Positions 34,515-41,263 of a stretch of 64,000 nt of DNA are shown one piece after another (the stretch's first letter is position 1; every line of letters starts with the position of its first letter). The stretch covers positions 33,193-97,192 of the forward strand of contig CAJTZM010000009.1 in NCBI GenBank assembly GCA_910583935.1. The letters are read 5' to 3'. Below the pieces are notes generated by a model. The model was not told where the DNA came from and searched no databases. It worked only from the letters and a program-made list of their open reading frames with translations. The position numbers were made by a program, and so were the translations under genes. This stretch comes from an uncultured Oscillospiraceae bacterium. Lineage in GTDB: Bacteria > Bacillota > Clostridia > Oscillospirales > Ruminococcaceae.

Positions 34515-35063
34515 TTATTTTCCCGGCAAAAGGGTCACCGAAGAAATCTCTTTCGCGCAGATGCACAGGGTGTACCCCGTCCGAAACGGCACAAACCAAA
34601 GCGACCGCCCCTGCACACAAGGCAAAAGACCCCCGGAATCCACCACAGAAAACCGGCCAAAGCCGCTGTCGATCCCCTCTCCGGAGAGCTTGACAAAGCT
34701 TTCCTTCGCCGCCCAGACTCGAAAAAAGTCCCGATACCCCGCCGATTGCAGGTAAGCGTCCTCCGCCGGATGGAAAAACCGCCGGGACACAGCCGCCCGC
34801 CGGACCTTACGATGGATTTGCAGGTCAATGCCCAAGGGCTGATCCGAATAGGCGCCCAGCCAGTAATCCCCGCTGTGGGTCACCGAGCAGTGAAGATCCG
34901 GCGCCGACAAAAAGTACGGCTTCCCCTTTGGGCTGCGCCCAATCTGCCAGCGGGCAGACGCATCCTCGACCGGCTGGCCGGAAAACAGCGCCGCACCGCG
35001 AGCCAAGCATTCCTGCGAGGATGGACGCTTTTGCCCATACCAATAGACTATAACCTCATGCAT
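34515..35063 (-). CDS. 4'-phosphopantetheinyl transferase, Sfp-like
   Basis: A 182-residue Sfp/HetI-type transferase that moves phosphopantetheine from CoA onto carrier proteins. The signature is intact: WQIGRSPKGKPYFL, LHCSVTHSGDYWLGAYS, the metal motif GIDLQ (family GIDIE/GIDLE, with Gln in the third-ligand position) and FFRVWAAKESFVKLSGEG. It is shorter than Sfp (about 224 aa). The ATG at 35063 with GGGGAGGAG upstream is preferred to an earlier in-frame start. No NRPS or PKS gene lies in the window, so its partner may be a fatty-acid or other carrier protein encoded elsewhere. Confidence 0.85.
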   Translation of the reverse strand: MHEVIVYWYGQKRPSSQECLARGAALFSGQPVEDASARWQIGRSPKGKPYFLSAPDLHCSVTHSGDYWLGAYSDQPLGIDLQIHRKVRRAAVSRRFFHPAEDAYLQSAGYRDFFRVWAAKESFVKLSGEGIDSGFGRFSVVDSGGLLPCVQGRSLWFVPFRTGYTLCICAKEISSVTLLPGK

Positions 35064-35125
35064 CCGCCGCTCCTCCCCTGCCAGCGTTTTCCGGATTGAC
35101 CGCCTTACAAAATCCCTTTTGCGCT

Positions 35126-35605
35126 TTATTGGGGATAAACCAGATTTTCCTCTTTGATGCAGTATAAACAGCTGTCCAGATATTTTTTCGCCAGCCATTT
35201 GGCCATCCCCAGGTTCTGGTCCAGATAATTGCCGCAGTCCTTGGCGGCGGCGCCGGGGATCTCCCCTTCGAAATCCCGAATAAACTCAAACATGCCGGTC
35301 ACCAGCGCCAGCACATCTCGAGAGGTGTAGTCGCCGTTTACAATCAGATAATTGCCGGTGCGGCAGCCCATGGGCCCAAAGTAGATGATCCGCTGCGCCC
35401 AGTCCGGATGATTGCGCAGATAGGTGGCGCCTAAATGCTCGATGGTGTGCAGCTCCGCCGTGTTCATCACCGGTTCCCGGTTGGGCTTGGTCATCCGCAG
35501 GTCAAAGGTGGTCAGCACCGCATCCCCCGCCTTGTCCTTGCGGGAGACATAAATACCCGGCAAAAGGTCCAGATGGTTGATGGTAAAGCTCGCGATTTTT
35601 TCCAT
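35126..35605 (-). CDS. luxS: S-ribosylhomocysteine lyase (autoinducer-2 synthase)
   Basis: A 159-residue LuxS, which splits S-ribosylhomocysteine into homocysteine and DPD, the AI-2 precursor, in the activated methyl cycle. The metal ligands are His53 and His57 in HTIEH and Cys124 in KDCGNY; the catalytic Cys81 is in GPMGCRTGNY. All are present. ATG at 35605; a consensus promoter lies at 35658-35686. No pfs/mtn gene is adjacent. It lies 62 bases upstream of the phosphopantetheinyl transferase gene. Confidence 0.97.
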   Translation of the reverse strand: MEKIASFTINHLDLLPGIYVSRKDKAGDAVLTTFDLRMTKPNREPVMNTAELHTIEHLGATYLRNHPDWAQRIIYFGPMGCRTGNYLIVNGDYTSRDVLALVTGMFEFIRDFEGEIPGAAAKDCGNYLDQNLGMAKWLAKKYLDSCLYCIKEENLVYPQ

Positions 35606-35657
35606 AGGGGCACATCCTTTCAAAAGCCGTAAACCAAAGGTGTTTTTTACTAGGAAT

Positions 35658-35686
35658 ATTATACGCCCCATCGGCCAAAACAGCAA
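35658..35686 (-). promoter_or_regulatory. luxS promoter
   Basis: On the minus strand TTGCTG (35686-35681), 17 bases, TATAAT (35663-35658), about 53 bases before the luxS ATG. Confidence 0.65.
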
Positions 35687-35689
35687 GGG

Positions 35690-35725
35690 AAAATCCCTCT
35701 GTCCTTTGTAAGACAGAGGGATTTT
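35690..35725. terminator. Terminator upstream of luxS
   Basis: A 14-bp perfect stem (AAAATCCCTCTGTC, 35690-35703, with 35712-35725). It insulates luxS from the XRE gene transcribed toward it. Confidence 0.8.
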
Positions 35726-35762
35726 GCGTAAGCTTTCCATCATCAAGCAATCTAAAAAATAC

Positions 35763-35789
35763 AAGCCACTAGGAAAATTCCAGTGGCTA
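35763..35789 (-). terminator. Terminator of the small XRE gene
   Basis: AAGCCACT and AGTGGCT arms around an 11-base loop. On the minus strand a T-rich tail follows (plus A's at 35753-35762), 33 bases past the XRE stop. Confidence 0.7.
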
Positions 35790-35821
35790 CTTTTCTGAAG
35801 TGAAAGATTTAATATAAGCAT

Positions 35822-36049
35822 CTATCTGTGATTCATAAACAATTTATACGTTTCCACTTCCAAGGCATCAGCAATCTTAAATATAACATCTACGCTCGTG
35901 CCAACCCAAGCAATTTCTGTTTTACTAACCCTAGAGCGTTCTATCCCTGCTTTCTCTGCTAGTTGCTCTTGAGTCATTTTGCGCATCTTACGATAATAAG
36001 CGATATTAAGTCCTAAAAGACGGTATCTCTCTTTGTACTTCTCTTCCAA
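35822..36049 (-). CDS. Small XRE-type HTH regulator (75 aa)
   Basis: Almost the whole protein is a Cro/C1-type helix-turn-helix: NIAYYRKMRKMTQEQLAEKAGIERSRVSKTE, then VDVIFKIADALEVETYKLF. The usual glycine after the turn is kept. It has no effector domain, so it is probably a simple DNA-binding repressor. RBS is weak (TTGGAAGAG overlaps the start). It belongs to an AT-rich group of three XRE genes between luxS and the alpha-CTD-like gene. Its target is not known. Confidence 0.85.
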   Translation of the reverse strand: MEEKYKERYRLLGLNIAYYRKMRKMTQEQLAEKAGIERSRVSKTEIAWVGTSVDVIFKIADALEVETYKLFMNHR

Positions 36050-36297
36050 ATGGCATCACACCTAAAATACTATATAATAAATAATTCTAGCCAAACTGTA
36101 TAAATATATCCACTTCCTAAGTTTCATGAAAATGCACTTGTATTTCACAAATAGATGAAATATAATGATTTTTATCAAAAGGTTAAATTAACCTTTGCTA
36201 TTTTTCTCCCTAAATTCTTGCAGCAAAGACCTGATTATAATCTCCTGTTGGTCGGTTAAATAGTTTGTATCAACAGTTTCGTGAATGTAATCATAAC
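36050..36297. other. AT-rich intergenic, no gene seen
   Basis: AT-rich DNA between two XRE genes. I see no ORF with a ribosome site. The minus strand has A/T-rich tracts suitable for a promoter of the gene at 35822-36049 but no clear consensus. Confidence 0.4.
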
Positions 36298-36516
36298 TCA
36301 AGGCATTTCCTCTTTCTTATCGGGCAGATATTCTATAATATCTTGAATCGTGCAGCCAAGAATTTTGCAGAGAGCCTCCAAAGTATTTGTAGATACAGAA
36401 TCGCCAGCTTTCAAACGGCGTATGGTGGAGCTGCTGATGCCACCTTTCACTTGCAGTGTATAGGTAGTTGCACCACATCTTTCCATCGTTCTCCATAGTG
36501 GAGCGTAGGACACCAC
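36298..36516 (-). CDS. Small XRE-type HTH regulator (72 aa)
   Basis: A YozG-like/HTH_26 protein: an N-terminal helix, GGISSSTIRRLKAGDSVSTNTLEALCKILGCTIQDIIEYLPD is the HTH and following helices. The start is a GTG at 36516 with AAAGGAGG upstream. No second domain. It is one of three XRE-type genes in the cluster and could be part of a remnant integrative element. Confidence 0.8.
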   Translation of the reverse strand: MVSYAPLWRTMERCGATTYTLQVKGGISSSTIRRLKAGDSVSTNTLEALCKILGCTIQDIIEYLPDKKEEMP

Positions 36517-36633
36517 GCCGTTCAGCCTCCTTTCCCTATTGACATATTTCCATTATCGCCTATAATGGAATAAAAGCGTTATAGTCAATATTGCCTATGC
36601 AATTCTCAATAAAAAGTTGCAGCTGTAATAATA

Positions 36634-36672
36634 TAAAAGCCAGCACCTCGCCATAAAGGTACTGGCTTTTAT
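36634..36672 (-). terminator. Terminator
   Basis: Arms AAAAGCCAGCACCT and AGGTACTGGCTTTT (one mismatch) flank an 8-base loop just past the stop of the XRE gene at 36684. Confidence 0.75.
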
Positions 36673-36683
36673 AAAATTAAGTT

Positions 36684-36944
36684 TTATTCATCCTCTACTT
36701 CATCATCAAGTGAATAGCTGTTTAATTCTGGATAGTCAAAAAATTCTGCTAGTGTCATATTAAAAGCAATGGAAATTTTATACAGTGTTTGGATTTTAGG
36801 ATTAGTAGATGCCCCACACACCAAATTATGGATAGTAGACTGTCTGACTCCACTCATCTCTGCAAGTTTATTGATTGTAATACCGCGCTTTTCGCATAGA
36901 AAGAGTATCCTTTTTAAAATAAGTTTTCCAAAATTAGAAGCCAT
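36684..36944 (-). CDS. Small XRE-type HTH regulator (86 aa)
   Basis: A HTH protein with ILFLCEKRGITINKLAEMSGVRQSTIHNLVCGAST, followed by PKIQTLYKISIAFNMTLAEFFDYPE, then a short acidic tail (LDDEVEDE). This matches the common Clostridial YgzD-like XRE group. There is an AGAGGG-type RBS. Directly upstream (36961-37000) is an AT-rich inverted sequence (ATCGTGAAACAAT with ATTGTTTCATGAT) that could be its operator. Confidence 0.85.
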   Translation of the reverse strand: MASNFGKLILKRILFLCEKRGITINKLAEMSGVRQSTIHNLVCGASTNPKIQTLYKISIAFNMTLAEFFDYPELNSYSLDDEVEDE

Positions 36945-37121
36945 TGTATCCCTCTGCTATCGTGAAACAATGATGTTCTCTATATTATTGTTTCATGATA
37001 GCAGTAAAAAAAACATCAATTAACTATGTGCAGTTTATCTTAAAGAATATTGCAAACGAGTAACGCATCAAAACAGCGAAAATCATCCGTGCAGCAGCAA
37101 AGGAGCATCAAGGTATACGAA

Positions 37122-37568
37122 ATGAAACGGAAGAAAAAAGAGCTATTACTCTTCGTCTGCACAGTCTATACGGTGCTTCTCAAAAACGAAAGCCGCAAGC
37201 AGGAGCTTGGCCTGACCGAAGCCGAGGAAAAACGCCTGGCAGAGCTTTTGGCCCAGCCCGAGACAGCCCGCGGCATCATGGTGCTGTACCAGGCAATGAG
37301 CGCGGCCCTGTCGCCGGCAAAACGCTCCCTGCAGCAAACGGCAGAGAACTATCCGCTGGAATATCTGGGGCTTTCGGCCAGGCCGTATGCCTGCCTTGCG
37401 AAAAGCCTGCTGTACGGAGAAATTCGGACAGTAGCGGATTTATTGCGGCTGTCCGAAGCGCAGATCAGCAGAATCAGAGGGATCGGCCCCAACTCCAAGA
37501 GCCTGGAGGAAATTAAGCGGAAGCGTTTAAAATTCGTCCAAGACTATCACGCCGGCCTGATTCGATAG
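37122..37568 (+). CDS. Stand-alone RNA polymerase alpha-CTD-like protein
   Basis: A 148-residue protein whose last 60 residues match the alpha-subunit C-terminal domain: LGLSARPYACLAKSLLYGEIRTVADLLRLS, then the helix-hairpin-helix IRGIGPNSKSLEEIKRKRLKF. The first 85 residues are a basic start (MKRKKKELLLFV) and helical, with no known domain. It lacks the alpha N-terminal assembly domain, so it cannot replace RpoA. It may bind DNA or sigma/activators. The ATG at 37122 is chosen for the AAGG spaced 8 bases upstream; an earlier TTG frame start lacks an RBS. Function is inference. Confidence 0.65.
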   Translation: MKRKKKELLLFVCTVYTVLLKNESRKQELGLTEAEEKRLAELLAQPETARGIMVLYQAMSAALSPAKRSLQQTAENYPLEYLGLSARPYACLAKSLLYGEIRTVADLLRLSEAQISRIRGIGPNSKSLEEIKRKRLKFVQDYHAGLIR

Positions 37569-37617
37569 CGCGTTTATCCGCCGGCAGCGAGCAAAAATGG
37601 GTGTAAAACGCAAAAAG

Positions 37618-37656
37618 GCGGGGCCTCCGGCCTGAAAAATCAGGCGGAAGCCCCGC
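37618..37656 (+). terminator. Hairpin after the alpha-CTD-like gene
   Basis: GCGGGGC and GCCCCGC arms with an inner CCTGA/TCAGG pair form a strong hairpin 50 bases past the gene. The T tail is poor, so it may be a pause or processing structure. Confidence 0.5.
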
Positions 37657-37748
37657 GTCAGCTCGTGAAAAGCTTTTGTTATGCCATTTTATGGAATCGC
37701 TTTGGATTCTGCGCGCCGAATCGCACCCAAACCGGCATGAATGTGAAC

Positions 37749-37783
37749 AAAAAATGGGCCGGTCATAATAGATGACCGGCCCA
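37749..37783 (-). terminator. Minus-strand terminator
   Basis: A 12-bp perfect stem (TGGGCCGGTCAT, 37755-37766, with 37772-37783) followed on the minus strand by six T's. It would stop transcription from the tRNA side or from the element. Confidence 0.7.
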
Positions 37784-37842
37784 GCTGGCAAGCCTGCCCA
37801 GTTTGGAACCACCCCGGACGCGGGCATTTGTTTTAGGCATAA

Positions 37843-37872
37843 GAAAAAGCCTGGAGCGCGAATTGGCTCCAG
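37843..37872 (-). terminator. Original terminator of tRNA-fMet, separated by the insertion
   Basis: On the minus strand, CTGGAGC/GCTCCAG arms (37851-37871) are followed by GCTTTTTC. The stem begins 12 bases beyond the left copy of the tRNA 3' end at 37884-37896, the place where a tRNA terminator should be. The insertion has moved it 14.7 kb from its gene. Confidence 0.65.
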
Positions 37873-37883
37873 ACCCTTGCCTG

Positions 37884-37896
37884 ATGGTTGCGGAGG
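37884..37896. repeat. Left attachment-site repeat (attL)
   Basis: The 13 bases ATGGTTGCGGAGG are identical to 52599-52611, which is the 3' end of tRNA-fMet including its CCA. An inverted word CGCAAC follows at 37899-37904. Confidence 0.75.
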
Positions 37897-37921
37897 TGCG
37901 CAACATGGTTTACCTGAAATA

Positions 37922-38037
37922 TTATTCTCCTATACGATTTTCTAAGAATTTATCCATTTCAGGAAAAATATTCGTGCTATTTTGTTCTGCCGGTTTTGGT
38001 TCTCTATATTTCAGATATTTCCTATCCCCCCGCCCGC
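37922..38037 (-). pseudogene. Possible frameshifted continuation of the 59-aa ORF
   Basis: After the 59-aa ORF stops at 38038, the minus-strand -1 frame stays open to a stop at 37922 and reads convincingly (KYLKYREPKPAEQNSTNIFPEMDKF as a protein-like stretch). A run of six G's at 38027-38032 sits near the frame change. This may be a frameshifted gene, programmed frameshifting, or chance. Confidence 0.3.
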
Positions 38038-38217
38038 TCAAAACCGCCCTGTCTTTTCCAGCAGCTTTATTGCCTCCAGCCTTTCCCCTGGCGCTGCGTT
38101 CGAATCGTCCCTGATCTGACGTAAAGCCTCGATCGTCGCTTCCTGCTCCTTGACATACCTTTCCCACTGCTCCTGCCGGATCGCTGCATTATTTCGCCTT
38201 GTGCTCTTTTCGCTCAT
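38038..38217 (-). CDS. Small hypothetical element protein (59 aa)
   Basis: Unrecognised. The 59-residue product is helical and charged (RQEQWERYVKEQEATIEALRQIRDD) and ends in EAIKLLEKTGRF. A clean GAAGGAGG site 7 bases before the ATG supports it. It overlaps the gene upstream (38189-38449) by 29 bases. It is the last gene at the left end of the element. A protein-like -1 frame follows its stop, so it could be the front part of a frameshifted gene. Confidence 0.6.
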   Translation of the reverse strand: MSEKSTRRNNAAIRQEQWERYVKEQEATIEALRQIRDDSNAAPGERLEAIKLLEKTGRF

Positions 38218-38449
38218 GTCTGCGCCTCCTTCCTGGACTGCCGCTTATAGTCTCTCTCACCGGAACAGCGTCAACATGAATTTCAAAAGAATCTTTCTCC
38301 CATGAATTACAAATCTCCTTGACCTTGTACCCGCCAAAAGCGGACATCATAAGCGAATCGTTAGGATTGATTTCAACAATTCCACCACGCCAAGCTATGA
38401 ATATATTCTTTGCATTCGAAAGAACGCTAACCGCTTCTCTTATTGTCAT
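38189..38449 (-). CDS. Hypothetical element protein (86 aa)
   Basis: Unrecognised. The protein is 86 residues with a folded-looking first part (REAVSVLSNAKNIFIAWRGGIVEINPNDSLMMSAFGGYKVKEIC) and a basic tail (PGRRRRHERKEHK). RBS GGGAGGAA precedes the ATG. The end overlaps the next gene. It is one of a short run of small minus-strand genes at the left end of the element. Confidence 0.6.
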   Translation of the reverse strand: MTIREAVSVLSNAKNIFIAWRGGIVEINPNDSLMMSAFGGYKVKEICNSWEKDSFEIHVDAVPVRETISGSPGRRRRHERKEHKAK

Positions 38450-38495
38450 AGTTTTTTTCCTCCCGCTCTGTCATTATTTTCCGTTATGTTTTTGC

Positions 38496-38819
38496 TCATT
38501 CCGTGGCCTCCCCTATCCGCTGCATCAAAAAGCGGGAAAGGTCCGATGGCCTTCTGAACACGTCTTCAATGGCATACACAACCCGCATACCGTAAAGAAT
38601 GGCGGGCCATTCATACGCCGCAATATTTTCGCTTACCGTATCGGAAAGCTGGTCCACAAGTTCCTTTGGTGCATATTGTCTTATTTTCTCCATCACTGCC
38701 GACAGTTCCTTTTCTGACTGCTGGATCAGCGGATTATTCATAATTTCATCCTGCCACACGTCTGTCTGACCGATGCCTTGCATCAATTCGTCTACCAGCT
38801 GTATATTTTTGTCATTCAT
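38496..38819 (-). CDS. Hypothetical element protein (107 aa)
   Basis: Unrecognised. The 107-residue product is predicted to be mainly helical (NIQLVDELMQGIGQTDVWQDEIM, QSEKELSAVMEKIRQYAPKELVDQL). No membrane segment. The ATG at 38819 has ATAGGAGG upstream and is preferred to an earlier in-frame start. It resembles small accessory proteins of phage and integrative elements only in size and setting. Confidence 0.65.
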   Translation of the reverse strand: MNDKNIQLVDELMQGIGQTDVWQDEIMNNPLIQQSEKELSAVMEKIRQYAPKELVDQLSDTVSENIAAYEWPAILYGMRVVYAIEDVFRRPSDLSRFLMQRIGEATE

Positions 38820-38896
38820 CTTGATTTTTCCTCCTATTTCGATTAAAATAGAAGTCAAGGGAGAGGCCTCTCGAACTCTTTCTTGCTATCGAGTGA

Positions 38897-38992
38897 CTAC
38901 CTGTTGGAGCAGGTGGTCACTCTTTCTTTGTATTCCTCAAAGACTTTTTGTTTCTGCTCCTTTGTGGGTTTTTGCCATTCTTGGAATCTCAT
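38897..38992 (-). CDS. Very small element protein (31 aa)
   Basis: A 31-codon ORF with a good site (AAAGGGGG) 8 bases before the ATG. It encodes a polar, lysine/glutamate-rich peptide (MRFQEWQKPTKEQKQKVFEE...). Its last codons overlap one arm of a perfect hairpin (38891-38922, GAGTGAC/GTCACTC arms). Function unknown; it precedes the 107-aa gene in the same direction. Confidence 0.5.
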   Translation of the reverse strand: MRFQEWQKPTKEQKQKVFEEYKERVTTCSNR

Positions 38993-39046
38993 AAGCGCCA
39001 CCCCCTTTCTTTGTGGTCTCTCTCCCTTGACACTTACTATTATATA

Positions 39047-39124
39047 TTAGTTAACTAATATTGTCCATTGGTAGAATCGATAAAAGTTAACTAATATTTT
39101 TGGTAGATTTGTTAGTTAACTAAT
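39047..39124. promoter_or_regulatory. Triple GTTAACTAA operator
   Basis: GTTAACTAA occurs at 39050-39058, 39086-39094 and 39115-39123; the first and third are extended to the palindrome TTAGTTAACTAA. They lie between divergent genes and just upstream of the RHH-like gene at 39162, whose dimeric product is the natural candidate to bind them. Confidence 0.6.
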
Positions 39125-39161
39125 TCTTGTGTTTATGCTATACTTATTGTGGGGTGATATT

Positions 39162-39578
39162 ATGGCAAGTACAGACGCCCAAAAAAGAGCCGTAAAAAAA
39201 GCGCAATCAAAGTGCGACGCTATCATGTTACGCCCTCCCAAAGAGGAGGGGACCGCTATCCGGGCCGCTGCCGCCGCCGCTAGGCAAAGCAATCAGCAAT
39301 ATATCTTGCAAGCAGTACAAGAGCGAATGAGGCAAGATGTAAGAAGCCCACAGGAGGCTGTGAGAGACCCCACAGCGCCCTCGGCGGGCGGGGGCGGTAT
39401 TTTATCCCCTGATACTATCAAAGCCGCGCAGGAGGCCGCACAGATCACAGGAGAGGCTTTGCCGCAATTCGTAACACGGGCAGTAGAAACACAGGTACAA
39501 AGGGACAAAACTTCCCTGTTAATGGGGATTCATCCAGCCACGGGAGAGCGTTTCAAAAAAGAAAGGAGCGGGGAATAA
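39162..39578 (+). CDS. Ribbon-helix-helix-like regulator
   Basis: A 138-residue protein that seems to hold two short Arc/MetJ-like units, one near residues 10-55 (CDAIMLRPPKEEGTAIRAAAAAARQSNQQYI then LQAVQERM) and another near 88-125 (PDTIKAAQEAAQITGEALPQFV then TRAVETQVQRDK), joined by a Gly/Pro-rich linker. That pattern suits a self-regulated repressor binding the three GTTAACTAA sites upstream. The ATG at 39162 follows GGGGTGAT. RHH assignment is by pattern only. Confidence 0.6.
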   Translation: MASTDAQKRAVKKAQSKCDAIMLRPPKEEGTAIRAAAAAARQSNQQYILQAVQERMRQDVRSPQEAVRDPTAPSAGGGGILSPDTIKAAQEAAQITGEALPQFVTRAVETQVQRDKTSLLMGIHPATGERFKKERSGE

Positions 39579-39668
39579 GCCCGCTCTTTTGCTATCTGGA
39601 TAGATCAACCAACCGCTATTGAATGCACAAAACAAGGGCATAGATTTGCCCTTGCAGAGTTAAGTCCG

Positions 39669-40690
39669 GGTTCGCTGATGATATTTATTTTCTGCTTGTC
39701 GCAAGGGTACGAATTGAACACGTACCCTTTCTTGCTTGCCGCCAGGGGTGTCAGTTGAAATGACACCCTTTTCGTCGTCGTTCAGCCGGGCTATTGCTTG
39801 TGCGCTTTCGGAATTTTAAATTCCGAAAAAGACGAGCTACCCCAGTACATCGGAAACATTGGGATTCCCTTCATTTGAGGTTGCATCCGTTAAACAGATA
39901 GAACCCTTTTCGTCATTTCGGTTCTGTCCCCCTGACACGATTTTAATTCGGGTCAGCTCGTCATCATCCAAACGGGACGTTGCTTGTGCAGCCCTAGATT
40001 TAATCTAGACCTGATTTGTTGACAATGGTTTTGTTAGGATTTCCCGGAATACCGTCGGTTAAAACTACGGTATTCTTTTCATCATTGTCCAGTCTTGAAG
40101 CAGCGTCCCGGCTGTTCTGAATTTCCAAAGCCCTGCACACATCTTGGGTTTCCTGTATTAAACGCAGGATATTCTTGTCCGTTTTCAATGGTCGTGATTT
40201 CCGACCTTTGGAGAATCCGTTGACCCTCAGTTCAGGGGTTGCCAGGAATGACCCTCAGTTTAACCGAGGGTCATTTTCTCGTCATCCAAACGGACCGTTT
40301 CCCGTGTAACCATAGATTAAATCTAGACTTGATTCGTTAACGATACTCGTCTCCTGCTCTCTGCCCAGCTTGTCGGTGATACGGCGTTTCACTGCCCCAC
40401 GGCAATGTTGCTTGATGGCATTGGTGGTGTCCTTGTACCCCGGCGCCGCCCCGCACCAGAGAATATAGGCCCGGTTCGTTGACACACCAAGTATCTCCCC
40501 CGGACAACCCTAAGCTGAATTTATACTTCTCATCGTCGTCTAATCGTTCAAGCGCCATTGCGGTATTAGTATGGTCCAGCGCCTTGCACACATCCGCCGC
40601 CACAAACCAGGGCTCGCCGTTTTGTTCAATTACCCGGATTTCTCCAAATAGCCCCGATATCTTGATGCTTTGGAAGATATCCGCCTCTGA
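39669..40690 (-). pseudogene. Array of Bro-N antirepressor modules, broken (copy A)
   Basis: Read on the minus strand, the first unit (about 40690-40430) is a near complete Bro-N domain: GEIRVIEQNGEPWFVAADVC, ALERLDDDEKYKF, CVNEPGLYSLV. It is followed by a second antirepressor-type fragment (GYKDTTNAIKQHCRG...IVNESS), then by shortened units each with an RLDDDE-like core at about 40285, 40100, 39970 and 39785. Stops and frame changes separate them. Hairpins lie just after each DE(K) core and between units. Bro-N domains belong to phage antirepressors; here no full-length gene remains. Confidence 0.65.
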
Positions 40691-40826
40691 GGCCCACCGG
40701 CTGGGTTATGGTCAAAAATGTCCATGACTGAAAAGTCCTGATTTTCTGGGATGAAACCGTCATACCCACAAGTGGGTACGCCCAGCTCTTCGAGCTAAAT
40801 TTTCCGTGCCAACTTGCTGGCACGCT
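39669..40826. repeat. 1.16-kb direct repeat, copy A
   Basis: Bases 39669-40826 recur at 46379-47536 at a constant offset of 6,710 and I found no difference between them on reading the lines side by side. Beyond 40826 the copies diverge into related but different versions of the same hairpin-containing module. The repeat is packed with hairpins and holds only broken Bro-N-like coding. Confidence 0.95.
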
Positions 40827-40905
40827 CCCAATTCGAAAAGATATTTTCTGGGATAAAGTCGTCTTTCCCCAGCTTATTGGGGAAACCAAGTTCATCATTT
40901 AGTGA
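40745..40905 (-). repeat. Two FIPEN modules with hairpins
   Basis: On the minus strand two related units read LGFPNKLGKDDFIPEN (near 40890-40840) and LGVPTCGYDGFIPEN (near 40785-40740). Each has a short hairpin in its variable part (CCCCA/TGGGG, TACCCA/TGGGTA) followed by the constant ATCCCAGAAAAT. The corresponding unit beside copy B (47560-47600) has CGCA/TGCG. Stops interrupt them, so no intact protein is made. Confidence 0.55.
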
Positions 40906-41007
40906 CTATTGTCAACGCTTTTATTTCATTTTTTTATTTATTTTTTCATATATTATTGACTTAAAACATTTTATAGTGTATAATAGAATTGTAAAGGAGG
41001 TGTGACA

Positions 41008-41226
41008 ATGCCTTTAAGCATGGGCGAAAAAATCAAGGTTGTATTAAAACGCCGCGGCATGACGCTAGGCGATCTCGCTGATAAAACCAGCCAGTCAAGA
41101 CAAAATCTTTCAAATAAGATAAGCCGCGACAATTTCACTGAAAAAGACTTGCAAGCAATCGCAGTTGCGCTGGATTGTACCTATACCGCTTCGTTTACTA
41201 TGAATGATACGGGCGAGGTAATCTAA
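41008..41226 (+). CDS. XRE-type antitoxin partner of the zeta toxin
   Basis: A 72-residue Cro/C1-type HTH protein (VVLKRRGMTLGDLADKTSQSRQNLSNKISRDNFTEKDLQAIAVAL) with a short C-terminal beta-like end (YTASFTMNDTGEVI). It precedes the zeta-like kinase by 37 bases on the same strand. Antitoxins in PezAT-like pairs are larger, so its neutralising role is inference. A strong AAAGGAGG site precedes the ATG at 41008, and the promoter area is very AT-rich. Confidence 0.8.
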   Translation: MPLSMGEKIKVVLKRRGMTLGDLADKTSQSRQNLSNKISRDNFTEKDLQAIAVALDCTYTASFTMNDTGEVI

Positions 41227-41263
41227 TAATAAAAGTGAAATTTTCAGCGGGGGGAAAGCACAG

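Noticed and set aside
39669..40905. CRISPR array
   Set aside because: Repeats are of unequal length with hairpins of different sequence, spacers are not uniform and no cas genes are present.
39669..40905. Group II intron or retroelement RNA
   Set aside because: No domain V-like hairpin or reverse transcriptase is seen; the segments translate as Bro-N pieces.
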